Shown here one piece after another: positions 24,073 through 33,343 of a stretch of 64,000 bases of DNA. The number at the start of each line of letters is the position of its first letter. The stretch's first letter is position 1. Source of the DNA: a bacterium (GTDB taxonomy: Bacteria > Pseudomonadota > Alphaproteobacteria > Rhodobacterales > Rhodobacteraceae); assembly GCA_016124195.1 (NCBI GenBank), contig WGOE01000006.1, forward strand, positions 434,001 through 498,000. The letters are read 5' to 3'. The notes under the pieces are model-generated. The model did no database searches. It worked only from the letters and a program-made list of their open reading frames with translations, and was not told where the DNA came from. A program made the position numbers and the translations under genes.

Positions 24073-24818
24073 GCGGCGTGCTCCTTGGGTGTGCGGACGG
24101 CGCGGCCATTGATGAAATGGATGCCGCATTCGGTTTTTTCCGTGTTGCGCCAGCGACCTGCGCGCGGGTCTTCACCCGGCTGCACCGGCGTGGTGCAGGG
24201 CGCGCAGCCGATCGAGGGATAGCCCTTGGCGACCAGCGGATGGCGCGGCAGGCGGTTGTTGACCATATATTCCTCGATATCCTCGCGGCCCCAATGGGCG
24301 AGGGGATTGACCTTGATGCGCAGATCGCCTTCGGCTTCGAAGAACTCCACCGTCTCGCGCGTGGCTCCCTGATAGCGTTTGCGCCCGGTGATCCAGCCAT
24401 CAAAGTCGGACAGCGCCCGCTCCAGCGGTTCGACCTTGCGCACGGCGCAGCAGGCGTCGGTGTTGAACTGGTGCAGCGTGCCGTCGGGGTCCTCGAAGCT
24501 GACCCGGGGCTGGCTGGCGCGGATGGTGCGCAGGTCGCACAGATGCAGGGTCTCGGCCAGCTGGCGCTGGTAGTCCAGCGTCTCGGCAAACAGCATCCGC
24601 GTATCGACGAACAGCACCGGCGTCTCGGGCGCGATGACCGAGACAAGATGCAAGAGCACCACCGATTCGGCGCCGAAGGACGACACCAGCGCCACCCGCC
24701 CCAGATCGACATCCTTCAGCGCATGTTCCAGCACCGCCGTCGCCCCGTGGTGGCGATAGCGCGCGTTCAGCGCCGCGACGCGCTCGGCCACCGGGCCCTG
24801 ATGCAGGTCACGCGGCAT
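24069..24818 (-). CDS. cysH: Adenylylsulfate (APS)-type reductase
   Basis: VALVSSFGAESVVLLHLV; DACCAVRKVEPL and GYPSIGCAPCT (CC...CxxC) plus KTECGIH. Confidence 0.9.
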   Translation of the reverse strand: MPRDLHQGPVAERVAALNARYRHHGATAVLEHALKDVDLGRVALVSSFGAESVVLLHLVSVIAPETPVLFVDTRMLFAETLDYQRQLAETLHLCDLRTIRASQPRVSFEDPDGTLHQFNTDACCAVRKVEPLERALSDFDGWITGRKRYQGATRETVEFFEAEGDLRIKVNPLAHWGREDIEEYMVNNRLPRHPLVAKGYPSIGCAPCTTPVQPGEDPRAGRWRNTEKTECGIHFINGRAVRTPKEHAA

Positions 24819-26478
24819 CCTGTTCGCCTTCGGTCTGGTAGAGGGCCAGCTTGAACGGCTCCATCCCGACGCGGCGGAAGGTGTCGAGGAAGGTTTCCTC
24901 CCGGTGGGTGCGCAGGCTCAGATAGGCGCGCAGGATCCGCTCGATGGCGGGCACGATCTCGTCATAGGCAAAGCCGGGGCCGGTCTTTTCGCCAATGGCC
25001 GCGGTTTCGGTGGCATCGCCGCCCAGCGTGATCTGGTAATTCTCCACCCCCGCCCGGTCGAGCCCCAGAATCCCGATATGGCCGACATGGTGGTGCCCGC
25101 AGGCGTTGATGCAGCCCGAGATCTTGATCTTCAGCGGGCCGATGTCGTGTTCCAGCTTCAGCGCCTCGAAATGGGTGGAAATCTCTTGCGCCACCGGGAT
25201 CGAGCGCGCCGTGGCCAGCGCGCAGTAATCCATGCCGGGGCAGGCGATGATGTCGCTGAGCAGCCCCACATTGGCAGTGCCGAGCCCGGCCTTGCTCAGT
25301 GCTGCATGGATCACGGCCAAGTCGGATTTGTGGACATGCGGCAGGATGACGTTCTGTTCGTGACTGATGCGCAGTTCGGAATAGCCATATTTTTCCGACA
25401 GATCGGCGATCAACCGCATCTGGTCGGATGTCGCATCGCCCGGCGTCGCGCCATGCGCCTTGATCGAGATGGTGACGATGGCATGATCGGCCTCGCGGTG
25501 CGGTGCGAGGTTGGTATCGGCCCAGGCGCGGAACACCGGGTCGGCCTTGTAAAATGCCTCATAGGCCTCGGTCGGGCCGTGGCGCAGGTCGGGCTGGGCA
25601 AAGGCCTTGCGGATCTCGGCCAGCAGGGCCTGATCGGCGCCGCCGAAATGTGGGCGGATCTCGGCGAAGCGTTCCTCGATCATGCGGGAAATCTCGGCCT
25701 TTCCCGTCTCATGCACGGTGATCTTGATCCGCGCCTTGTACTTGTTGTCGCGCCGGCCCAGCGTGTTGTAGACCGACAGGACGGCTTCGACGTAGGGCAG
25801 CAGGTCTTCGACCGCGAGGAAATCGCGCACCAGATGGCCGATCACCGGCGTGCGGCCAAGGCCACCGCCGTCGCCAACCTCGAACCCGGCCGCGCCGGCC
25901 GCATTGCGCACCATGCGCAGGCCGATGTCATGGGCCGCGGTGACGGCTCGGTCATTGGGCGAGCCTGTGATGGCGATCTTGAACTTGCGCGGCAGGAACT
26001 GGAATTCGGGATGGTCGGTCGACCATTGGCGCAAAAGTTCGGCATAGGGGCGGGGGTCCTCGATCTCGTCGGCGGCAGCCCCGGCGAAATGGTCGGCGGT
26101 GACGTTGCGCACCGTGTTGCCCGAGGTCTGGATCGCATGCATCTGCACATCGGCCAGGGCCGAGAGGATCGCTGGCACGTCGGGCAGCTTCGGCCAGTTG
26201 AACTGGATGTTCTGCCGCGTGGTGAAGTGGCCGTAGCCCTTGTCCCAGGTGTCGGCGATATAGGCCAGTTGCCGCATCTGACGCGGGTTGATCGTGCCAT
26301 AGGGAATGGCGACCCGCAGCATATAGGCATGCAGCTGCAGATAAAGCCCGTTCATCAGGCGCAGCGGGCGGAATTCATCCTCGGTCAGGCTGCCATCGAG
26401 ACGGCGTGCCACCTGATCGGTGAACTGCGCCACGCGCGAGCGGACGAAGGCCTCGTCAAAGTCGGTATAGTCATACAT
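24808..26478 (-). CDS. cysI: Nitrite/sulfite reductase hemoprotein
   Basis: YGHFTTRQNIQFNWPKL; TSGNTVRNVTAD; CPGMDYCALATARSIPVAQEI; KIKISGCINACGHHHVGHIG. Start trimmed to MYDYTDFDEAF. Confidence 0.9.
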   Translation of the reverse strand: MYDYTDFDEAFVRSRVAQFTDQVARRLDGSLTEDEFRPLRLMNGLYLQLHAYMLRVAIPYGTINPRQMRQLAYIADTWDKGYGHFTTRQNIQFNWPKLPDVPAILSALADVQMHAIQTSGNTVRNVTADHFAGAAADEIEDPRPYAELLRQWSTDHPEFQFLPRKFKIAITGSPNDRAVTAAHDIGLRMVRNAAGAAGFEVGDGGGLGRTPVIGHLVRDFLAVEDLLPYVEAVLSVYNTLGRRDNKYKARIKITVHETGKAEISRMIEERFAEIRPHFGGADQALLAEIRKAFAQPDLRHGPTEAYEAFYKADPVFRAWADTNLAPHREADHAIVTISIKAHGATPGDATSDQMRLIADLSEKYGYSELRISHEQNVILPHVHKSDLAVIHAALSKAGLGTANVGLLSDIIACPGMDYCALATARSIPVAQEISTHFEALKLEHDIGPLKIKISGCINACGHHHVGHIGILGLDRAGVENYQITLGGDATETAAIGEKTGPGFAYDEIVPAIERILRAYLSLRTHREETFLDTFRRVGMEPFKLALYQTEGEQDAA

Positions 26479-26776
26479 TCGAAAGATCCGCCTGCTTGCC
26501 GTGGTTGTAGTTCGAAGGGCCGCGCGTGCGGAAGGCTTCGCGGAAATGGGTGGGCTCGGGGCCGTTCGGGCCGGGTTTGGCATCGGCCAGATAGGCGCCC
26601 ACGATCAGCAGCTTTTGCGCCGCCGCGTGCAACAGACGCATCTGGGCATGGGCCTCGTCCTCGATCAGTTCGGCCTCTTGGTGATGCGGGGTCCAGCGGT
26701 CATCGGCGGTCTGGTAGACCACATCGCCTTCGCGCAGGCGGTTGGCGGTGACGACCTTGGGGGTATAGCGGCTCAT
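26471..26776 (-). CDS. DUF2849-like protein
   Basis: MSRYTPKVVTANRLREGDVVYQTADDRWTPHHQEAELIEDEAHAQMRLLHAA; between cysG and cysI with overlapping ends. Confidence 0.82.
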   Translation of the reverse strand: MSRYTPKVVTANRLREGDVVYQTADDRWTPHHQEAELIEDEAHAQMRLLHAAAQKLLIVGAYLADAKPGPNGPEPTHFREAFRTRGPSNYNHGKQADLSNV

Positions 26777-27546
26777 GCGCGGGCCTCCTTCAATGCGGAC
26801 AGGGCGGCAGAGGCCTCGCGCGGGGCGAGGCCATAAAGGATCACGGCCGGCCCGTCCAGCGCCTGCGCTGCCTCGGGCAGGGTGGCAAGCGTGGCGGCCA
26901 GGATGCGCTGATCTTGGCGCGAGACGTTTTCGACCAGCGTGACGGCGGTGTCGGGGGCGGCGGCGTGCATCATCAGGCGGCCCTGCAGGAAGCGGGCGGA
27001 TTTCTTGCCCATGTAGACGGCGGTGACCTCGCCCGGCCGCGCCATGCCGCGCCAGTCCTGTTCGGCAAAGCCCGCCATGTCATGGCCGGTGACGATGCGG
27101 AAGCTGGCGTTGCGGCCGCGCCGGGTCAGGCTCTGGCCGATCTCGGCCGCGGCCACGGTGGCCGAGGTCAGGCCGGGCAGGATGGCAAAGGTCAGGCCGG
27201 CGGCCTCCAGCGCCTCGATTTCTTCGTCGAGCCGACCGAAGACGCCGCTGTCGCCGCCCTTGAGGCGGACGACACGGGCACCGGCCTGCGCCTCGGCAAC
27301 GAGGACGGTGTTGATGTGGTCTTGCGCGGTCGAAGGGCCGAAGCCCTCCTTGCCCACGTCGATCAGGCGGGCCCTGGACGGGATCAGCGCCAGAACCTCG
27401 GGGCCGACCAGCCGGTCATGGATCACCACATCGGCGGCCTGCAGGGCCTGAAAGGCGCCAAGCGTCAGGTGCCGGGCAGACCCCGGCCCCGCCCCCACGA
27501 AGGTGACAGCGGCATCGGGCAAGCGAAGGGGCGGCAGGTCGATCAT
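26773..27546 (-). CDS. cobA: Uroporphyrinogen-III C-methyltransferase
   Basis: VTFVGAGPGSARHLTLGAFQALQAADVVIHDRLVGPEVLALI; VVRLKGGDSGVFGRLDEEI. No siroheme synthase N-terminal domain. Confidence 0.92.
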   Translation of the reverse strand: MIDLPPLRLPDAAVTFVGAGPGSARHLTLGAFQALQAADVVIHDRLVGPEVLALIPSRARLIDVGKEGFGPSTAQDHINTVLVAEAQAGARVVRLKGGDSGVFGRLDEEIEALEAAGLTFAILPGLTSATVAAAEIGQSLTRRGRNASFRIVTGHDMAGFAEQDWRGMARPGEVTAVYMGKKSARFLQGRLMMHAAAPDTAVTLVENVSRQDQRILAATLATLPEAAQALDGPAVILYGLAPREASAALSALKEARA

Positions 27547-27680
27547 CGGAAGGGCCTCTTTTCTGGATGCAATATAGAATATTTTCCCATGCCAGCGCCA
27601 TATCCTCTTGCCAATAAGGACCTTTGTTCTGATATTCCGGCGATTTGGAACTTGGTTCCGCACAATCGGGGAATGGTGGA

Positions 27681-28142
27681 ATGGCAGCCCAAGTTGACGA
27701 ACTGGACCGGAAAATCCTTGGGGAATTGCAGGTCGATGCCGAGCAATCGCTGGACGAGATCGCCCGCAAGGTGGGCTCGTCCAAGACCCCGGTCTGGAAC
27801 CGCATCAAGCGGATGCGCGATGCCGGGATCATCAAGCGCACCACCGCGATCTGCGATCCCGAGCTTCTGGGGCTCGAGGCCTGTTTCTTCGTGCTGATCC
27901 GCACCAGCGAGCACGAGGTCGGCTGGGAGAAGCGCTTTCTCGACGTGGTCAGCCGTCGCCCCGAGGTGCTGGAAGCGCATCGGCTGGCCGGCGATGTGGA
28001 TTACATCCTGAAGGTCTGGGTCAAGAACGCGCGCGCCTATGATGCCTTTTACCAGGCGCTGATCGCGGAGGTGAAGATCTACAACGTGCCGGCGCTGTTG
28101 AGCATGGAAGAGATCAAGATGACCACCGCCCTGCCGCTGTGA
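27681..28142 (+). CDS. Lrp/AsnC family transcriptional regulator
   Basis: VDELDRKILGELQVDAEQSLDEIARKVGSSKTPVWNRIKRMRDAGIIKRTTAICDPELLGL. Confidence 0.93.
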   Translation: MAAQVDELDRKILGELQVDAEQSLDEIARKVGSSKTPVWNRIKRMRDAGIIKRTTAICDPELLGLEACFFVLIRTSEHEVGWEKRFLDVVSRRPEVLEAHRLAGDVDYILKVWVKNARAYDAFYQALIAEVKIYNVPALLSMEEIKMTTALPL

Positions 28143-28155
28143 CCGGCCGCGCAAG

Positions 28156-28179
28156 ATGGGCAGATTGCCCATCCTACCC
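28156..28179. repeat. 24-bp palindromic repeat, copy 1
   Basis: ATGGGCAGATTGCCCATCCTACCC, exact reverse complement of 35341-35364. Confidence 0.9.
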
Positions 28180-28197
28180 CTGTCCAGCCCCGGGCGA

Positions 28198-28289
28198 TTT
28201 CATGCGGGCGAAGGTAATCCCGCCGCAGGCCCATGCGACGGCTTCCGCGGCGGCCTCGCCTCCGGCGGGAGTATTTGGACCGGGTGAAC
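28198..28289. repeat. Dispersed intergenic repeat, head-to-head pair
   Basis: TTTCATGCGGGCGAAGGTAATCCCGCCG ... CTCCGGCGGGAGTATTTGGACCGGGTGAAC. Confidence 0.65.
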
Positions 28290-28292
28290 GGG

Positions 28293-29459
28293 TTAGCGGG
28301 CGACCATCAGGCGGTTGAGGCCGTGGAAATGGTAGAGATCGGCGTAGCGCGGCTTTTCGGTCAGGTGCAGCCCGGGCAGGCGGGCGAAGAGGATCGGCAG
28401 CGCCACCTGCAGTTCCAGCCGGGCCAGGGGGGCGCCGACGCAGAAATGCAGGCCGGCGCCGAAGCTGACATGGGGTTTGGCAATGCGGCGCGGGTCGAAC
28501 TCTGCCGGCGTGTCCCAGGTCGCGGGGTCGCGGTTGGCCATGGCCAGCAGCAGGCCCACCCGGTCGCCGCGCCGGAACCTGTGGCCCATGACCTCGACAT
28601 CCTCATAGGCCCAGCGGGTGAACATGTGCAGCGGCGGATCGAAGCGCAGGATTTCCTCGACCACGGGATCTGGCTCTGACAGGGCGGCCTGGCTTGCGGT
28701 TTCCAGAAGCAGCTTCACGCCATTGCCGATCGTGTGGACCGTGGCCTCGTGTCCGGCGTTCAGGAGGAGGATGCAGGTCGATATAAGTTCGTCCGTCGTC
28801 AGGCGGTCGCCGGCTTCCTCGGCGGCGATGAGATGGGTGATCAGATCATCCGCAGGCGCGCCGCGACGCTGTTCGACATGGCCGCGCAGGAAGGCGACGA
28901 AGGCCTCGGTCGCGGCCACGGCGCGGTCTTCGCGGGCGCGGTCGCGGCCAGCCATGTACATGGCGACCATCGCATTGGACCAGGCCAGCAGGTCGGGCGC
29001 CATCGCCTCTGGCACGCCCAGCAGGCGCGCGATGATGATGACCGGCAGTTTCTGGCCGAAATGGGCGAGAAGGTCGAAATCGCCCGCCGGCAGCGCGTCG
29101 ATCAGTGCGTGGGTCAGGCTGGCGATCTCGGGCCGGAGCGCCTCGATCCGGCGCGAGGTGAAGGCGCGCAGCACGAGGCTGCGCAGCCTTGTGTGGCGCG
29201 GCGGTTCCAGTTCCAGCATGGAATGCGCCTCGACCGCGTAAAAGGGCGCGAGATGGGCGGGGATGTCCAGAGGTTCGGGACTTTCGCGGCCGAAGCGGCG
29301 GTCGCGGAAGATGGCGTTGCAGGCGGCGGCGCGTCCGGTGCAGGTCAGGTCATAGTCGGTCCAGTGAAAGAAGGGACCGGCAGCGCGCGCCCTTTCGTAG
29401 AACGGATAGGGGTTCTGCACGAAGTCGGGATCGAAGGGGGATTGGCTCAGATGCTGCAT
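28293..29459 (-). CDS. Cytochrome P450
   Basis: ILLLNAGHEATVHTIGNG (I-helix), EEILRFDP (ExxR), HVSFGAGLHFCVGAPLARLELQ (heme-Cys). Start trimmed from a 641-aa ORF. Confidence 0.94.
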   Translation of the reverse strand: MQHLSQSPFDPDFVQNPYPFYERARAAGPFFHWTDYDLTCTGRAAACNAIFRDRRFGRESPEPLDIPAHLAPFYAVEAHSMLELEPPRHTRLRSLVLRAFTSRRIEALRPEIASLTHALIDALPAGDFDLLAHFGQKLPVIIIARLLGVPEAMAPDLLAWSNAMVAMYMAGRDRAREDRAVAATEAFVAFLRGHVEQRRGAPADDLITHLIAAEEAGDRLTTDELISTCILLLNAGHEATVHTIGNGVKLLLETASQAALSEPDPVVEEILRFDPPLHMFTRWAYEDVEVMGHRFRRGDRVGLLLAMANRDPATWDTPAEFDPRRIAKPHVSFGAGLHFCVGAPLARLELQVALPILFARLPGLHLTEKPRYADLYHFHGLNRLMVAR

Positions 29460-30430
29460 CAGCCCGCCTGGCCCGATTTGTCCCGGCCCGATGTGCTGCG
29501 CCCCGGCAGGCCCTGGGACACGATCACGCCCAGACCGACCAGAGCGGCCCCCGCGGCTTGCCACCAGCTCCACCCGCCGCCGAAGGCCAGCGCGATCAGC
29601 ATCACATAGAAGGGCGCCGCATTGATATGCAGCGCGGCCATGCCGATGCCCAGCCGTTCGACCGAGATGATCCAGAGCACCTGGCTCACCGCCAGCGAGA
29701 CCACGGCAAAGATGAACATCGCCGCCCATTCGCGCGGCCCCATCAGGTGGAAATCGGCCGCTGGCACCAGCCCGGCCCCTTGCGCGCCAAGTGCGGCGAT
29801 CCCCATGGTCAGCGCGGCCCCGCCGAGCGTCACCGCGCTGCGGCCGAGCGGCGTCAGCGTGGGAAACGAGGTCACGGTCAGCCGCGACCCCAGCGCATAA
29901 AGCAGGACCGAGAACAGGCACATCACCGCGCCAAGGCCAAAGCTGACCCCGCCCGCCCCCGGCCCCAGCGCCACGAGGCCTCCTGCCAGGGCAAAGACCA
30001 CGCCCACCATCAAGGCCAGCGTCAGCTTGCGACCGTCCAGAAAGATTTCCAGCGTCAGCCCCACGACCGGCAGCGCGGCCGAGATCACCGCCACCGTCAC
30101 CGCATCGGTGCGCGCCTGGCCCAGGATGATCAACAGACTGCCCGCGCCGATCAGGCTGCCCACGCCCGCGCCGAGCCGCCAGTTGGCGTCGCGCAGCATC
30201 TGGCCGCCCTCGCGCCACAGCCAGAACGGGATCAGCGCCGCCGCCGCCAACGCCAGCCGCAGCGCCGAAAGCGCCATCGGCGGCAGGATGGGCAGCAGCA
30301 CGCTGTTGGCCGGCAGACCGGCCGCCCAGATCACCATGGACAGCATGCAGATCAGATGCGCCACCCCGAGCCGCGATTGTTGGGGCAGGGGGATCGGAGG
30401 GCGGGGCGGGATCGCGGTTGTGAGGCTCAT
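29459..30430 (-). CDS. DMT/EamA family transporter
   Basis: Hydrophobic, about 10 TM segments, VIWAAGLPANSVLLPILPPMALSALRLALAAAALIPF. Confidence 0.88.
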   Translation of the reverse strand: MSLTTAIPPRPPIPLPQQSRLGVAHLICMLSMVIWAAGLPANSVLLPILPPMALSALRLALAAAALIPFWLWREGGQMLRDANWRLGAGVGSLIGAGSLLIILGQARTDAVTVAVISAALPVVGLTLEIFLDGRKLTLALMVGVVFALAGGLVALGPGAGGVSFGLGAVMCLFSVLLYALGSRLTVTSFPTLTPLGRSAVTLGGAALTMGIAALGAQGAGLVPAADFHLMGPREWAAMFIFAVVSLAVSQVLWIISVERLGIGMAALHINAAPFYVMLIALAFGGGWSWWQAAGAALVGLGVIVSQGLPGRSTSGRDKSGQAG

Positions 30431-30490
30431 TTCTGCAGTTTTGCCCCGTGGGCGCGGTTCGGCTGTTCCATGGGCGACAGGGCGCGTGGT

Positions 30491-31234
30491 TCAGGCGGCG
30501 GAAAGCGCCGCGACGATGGCGCCGAAATCGGCGGCCTTCAGGCTCGCCCCGCCGACGAGCGCGCCGTCAACATCACGGACCGCGAAAATCTCGGCCGCGT
30601 TCGACGGCTTGACCGACCCGCCATAGAGCAGCCGCACGCCATGGCCATCCTCGCCCAGCCGCTTGACCAATTGGGCGCGCAGAAAGCCATGCACCTCGGC
30701 GATCTGGTCCAGCGTGGGCGTGCGGCCGGTGCCGATCGCCCAGACCGGCTCGTAGGCCACCACCAGATTGGCGGCATTGGCGCCTTCGGGCAGCGAGCCG
30801 TTGAGCTGGCTGCCGCAGAGCGCCAGCGTCTCGCCGGCGTCGCGCTGCGCCTCGGTCTCGCCCAGGCAGACGATCGCGGTCAGGCCGGCGGCCAGCGCCG
30901 CCTCGGCCTTGGCCTTGACCAGCGCATCGCTCTCGCCATGATCGGCGCGGCGTTCGGAATGGCCCAGGATGACATGCGAGGCCCCGGCATCCTTGAGCAT
31001 CGCGGCCGAGATGTCGCCGGTATGGGCGCCCGAGGCCTTGGTGTGGCAATCCTGCCCGCCGGTCATCAGCTTGGATCCGCGCGCCGCCCAGGTCATCTGC
31101 GCGAGCAGGGTCGCGGGCGGGCACAGCAGCATCTCGCAGGCCGGCGCCGGATGGGCTGCGATCAGCGCGCCGACCTCGGCCAGGGCAGCGGCGCTGCCGT
31201 TCATCTTCCAATTGCCTGCGGCGAGTTTCTGCAT
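30491..31234 (-). CDS. tpiA: Triose-phosphate isomerase
   Basis: [55 protein letters not shown]. Confidence 0.96.
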   Translation of the reverse strand: MQKLAAGNWKMNGSAAALAEVGALIAAHPAPACEMLLCPPATLLAQMTWAARGSKLMTGGQDCHTKASGAHTGDISAAMLKDAGASHVILGHSERRADHGESDALVKAKAEAALAAGLTAIVCLGETEAQRDAGETLALCGSQLNGSLPEGANAANLVVAYEPVWAIGTGRTPTLDQIAEVHGFLRAQLVKRLGEDGHGVRLLYGGSVKPSNAAEIFAVRDVDGALVGGASLKAADFGAIVAALSAA

Positions 31235-31512
31235 CGGCCCCTCCTGTTGCTGCGCCACAGCGATACGGCAAAAGACGGGCCAGGGGAAGGGTCGGGTCCG
31301 CGATGCAGGACGGGGCGCGGGCTCACGGATGCGGCGGAAAGAGCCCAATGGCGCCTTGCCGCGGACCGGCGGCAAGGAAATATGCCGCGCCCGCTTCGGC
31401 AGTGCCCGAACGCCGGGACGGTTCCAGCTCGTCGCCCGGCAAGGGGACACCACCATGGCGATGAGGGTCTGGCAAAACGCCGAGCCTCTGGCCTTGCGGG
31501 CCTGAACCCACC

Positions 31513-31872
31513 TCAGGCGGCAGGCTGGTCCTTGAACTTGATCGAGGTGCCACAGCCACAGGCCTCGGCCACGTTCGGATTGTTGAACTTGAAGCCGCTT
31601 TCCAGAAGACCGACCTCATAGTCGATCTCTGTCCCGATCAGGAACATCTGCGCCAAGGGGGCGATCAACACCCGCGCGCCATCCTGTTCGACCACCTCGT
31701 CCATCGGATTGACCGTGGTCACATAGTCCATCGTGTATTCCATTCCCGCGCAGCCGCCCTTCTTGACGCCGATGCGCAGGCCCTGAGCCCCGGTCGTCTG
31801 CATCAGCCCGGCGATCTGGCGGGCGGCGACGGGCGACAGGGTGACGGCGGCTTTGCCGGGGATGCCGAACAT
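31513..31872 (-). CDS. HesB/IscA family iron-sulfur assembly protein
   Basis: [21 protein letters not shown]...[20 protein letters not shown] (Cx..CGC). Confidence 0.93.
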   Translation of the reverse strand: MFGIPGKAAVTLSPVAARQIAGLMQTTGAQGLRIGVKKGGCAGMEYTMDYVTTVNPMDEVVEQDGARVLIAPLAQMFLIGTEIDYEVGLLESGFKFNNPNVAEACGCGTSIKFKDQPAA

Positions 31873-31895
31873 GATGGATCTCCTTTGACGCCAAT

Positions 31896-32609
31896 CTAAG
31901 GTGTCAGATCGGGAATTCCAAGCGTTGGCAGCGCATGGAGTAACGCAGATGTGCCCGCGGCCATGCCAATCGCCCAGAAGACCGAGGCCAGGGTGCCGAT
32001 GATGACATATTCCGACAGTTTGCCCTCGTTCGCCACCGCGCCAAAGCGCAGCACCGATTTGGCCGCGACCAGATAGCCGATGCCCTGCGCCTGGCCGGTC
32101 AGCAAGAGGGTGAAGATCAGCCCGCGCTCCAGAAGGCCGATCATGCGGCCGCCGCCGGGCAGGCCCTTGGGGGCTTCGGCTGTCCAGGGCTCCATCAGCA
32201 GGCCCACCGCGAAACTGCCGCCCCGCGTGGCGAGGATGAGGCCGGCGGCCAGTGCCATCGCGGGCGCAAGGCGGGGCAGGCCGGCCCACACCCCCATCTC
32301 CCAAAGCTGTGGCGCCAGCGCGGCCAGGGCGCAGAGGCTTGCCAGATGCGCCGCCTGATCGGCCAGAAACGGGCCCAGGCCGCGCGCGCTCGCCCGCGCC
32401 TTGACCGCGTCGATGGCCAGATGCACCAGGGTCAGGGCCGCAAGCCAGACCGACGGCGTGCCGGTGGCCATTGCGGCCGTCACCAGCACCGCCAGCCCAT
32501 GCAGCACCATGGCCTGCGGCAGGCGCTTGTTCGCGGCGATCCAGTTGGTTTGGATCACGAAATCGGCCAGCACATGGGCGAAGATCAGGGCCGCGAGGGT
32601 CGAGGTCAT
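31896..32609 (-). CDS. DUF3307-like membrane protein
   Basis: MTSTLAALIFAHVLADFVIQTNWIAANKR...VLHGLAVLVTAAMATG; overlaps the SatD-like gene by 4 nt. Confidence 0.82.
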   Translation of the reverse strand: MTSTLAALIFAHVLADFVIQTNWIAANKRLPQAMVLHGLAVLVTAAMATGTPSVWLAALTLVHLAIDAVKARASARGLGPFLADQAAHLASLCALAALAPQLWEMGVWAGLPRLAPAMALAAGLILATRGGSFAVGLLMEPWTAEAPKGLPGGGRMIGLLERGLIFTLLLTGQAQGIGYLVAAKSVLRFGAVANEGKLSEYVIIGTLASVFWAIGMAAGTSALLHALPTLGIPDLTP

Positions 32610-33235
32610 GGCGGCTCCATCTCAAAGGCCGCGAGGGCCGCGTGCAGGGCGGCCAGACCCGCCCCCTTCAGCCGTGCCTGAACGGCCTGCCGCGTGATGC
32701 CAAGGCTTTGGGCGATCTGATCCTGCGTTGGCGCAAGAGGGTCAAGCGCCATGGCCATGGCTTCGGCCTGTTCGCGCGTCCAGCGGCCGGCCTGCCATTC
32801 GGCCAGCGTCAGGACCGCGCCCTGCCAGGGTTCCCAAGCCGCAGGCCCGGCGGCAAAGGCGAGCGTATCATGCCGCCGCATCCGGTCCAGTTCACGGCCC
32901 GACCTTTCAAAGGCCAGACCCGAGGCGCCCGATAGGCCGGCCTCGCCCAGCCGGTCATAGGGGGCGATGGCAATCGCCATCCGTGTGGCAAGTCCGGTGT
33001 CGGCCGCCCGCATATAGGCGGTCAGAAACAGCATGGCGCGCAGGACGAGGCCGGGCCTTGCCAGATAGATCTGCCAGCCATCGCCGCGAAACCGGGTGAA
33101 TCTGGTGTCATGGCCCGCCCATCCGCCGATCATGCGCGCGGCCCGGGCCAAGGTCTGCATCGCCCGGTCCACCGCGGCGCCTTCGGCCTTGGTCGAGGCG
33201 ATCAGATCTCCGGTCAGGACGGCGATGGGTTCCAT
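32606..33235 (-). CDS. SatD-like protein with C-terminal HTH
   Basis: IAVLTGDLIASTKAEG...FTRFRGDGWQIYL...TRMAIAIAPYDRLGEAGLSGASGLAFERSGREL; TQDQIAQSLGITRQAVQARLKGAG HTH. ATG at 33233-33235. Confidence 0.72.
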   Translation of the reverse strand: MEPIAVLTGDLIASTKAEGAAVDRAMQTLARAARMIGGWAGHDTRFTRFRGDGWQIYLARPGLVLRAMLFLTAYMRAADTGLATRMAIAIAPYDRLGEAGLSGASGLAFERSGRELDRMRRHDTLAFAAGPAAWEPWQGAVLTLAEWQAGRWTREQAEAMAMALDPLAPTQDQIAQSLGITRQAVQARLKGAGLAALHAALAAFEMEPP

Positions 33236-33237
33236 GC

Positions 33238-33343
33238 GCAAAGCCTAGGGCTTGCTTTGGAAAAATGCAAGCATTAAGGCTTGCTTGTCGTCGATGCCAG
33301 CTTCAGGCTTTGCTATCCCGTAAAGCAAACCTGAGGGCTTGCC
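33238..33343. promoter_or_regulatory. Cluster of dyads (GCAAGC...GCTTGC type) upstream of satD-like gene
   Basis: GCAAAGCCTAGGGCTTGC 33238-33255; GCAAGC-ATTAAG-GCTTGC 33267-33284; TTTGCT-N9-AGCAAA 33309-33329; GGGCTTGCC 33335-33343. Confidence 0.6.

Noticed and set aside
28293-30218. 641-aa ORF suggesting a P450 fusion protein
   Set aside because: The N-terminal extension is an alternate-frame reading of the DMT transporter; P450 starts at 29459.
29189-31621. 810-aa plus-strand ORF
   Set aside because: Spans antisense of P450, DMT transporter and tpiA; low-complexity QRH-rich shadow.
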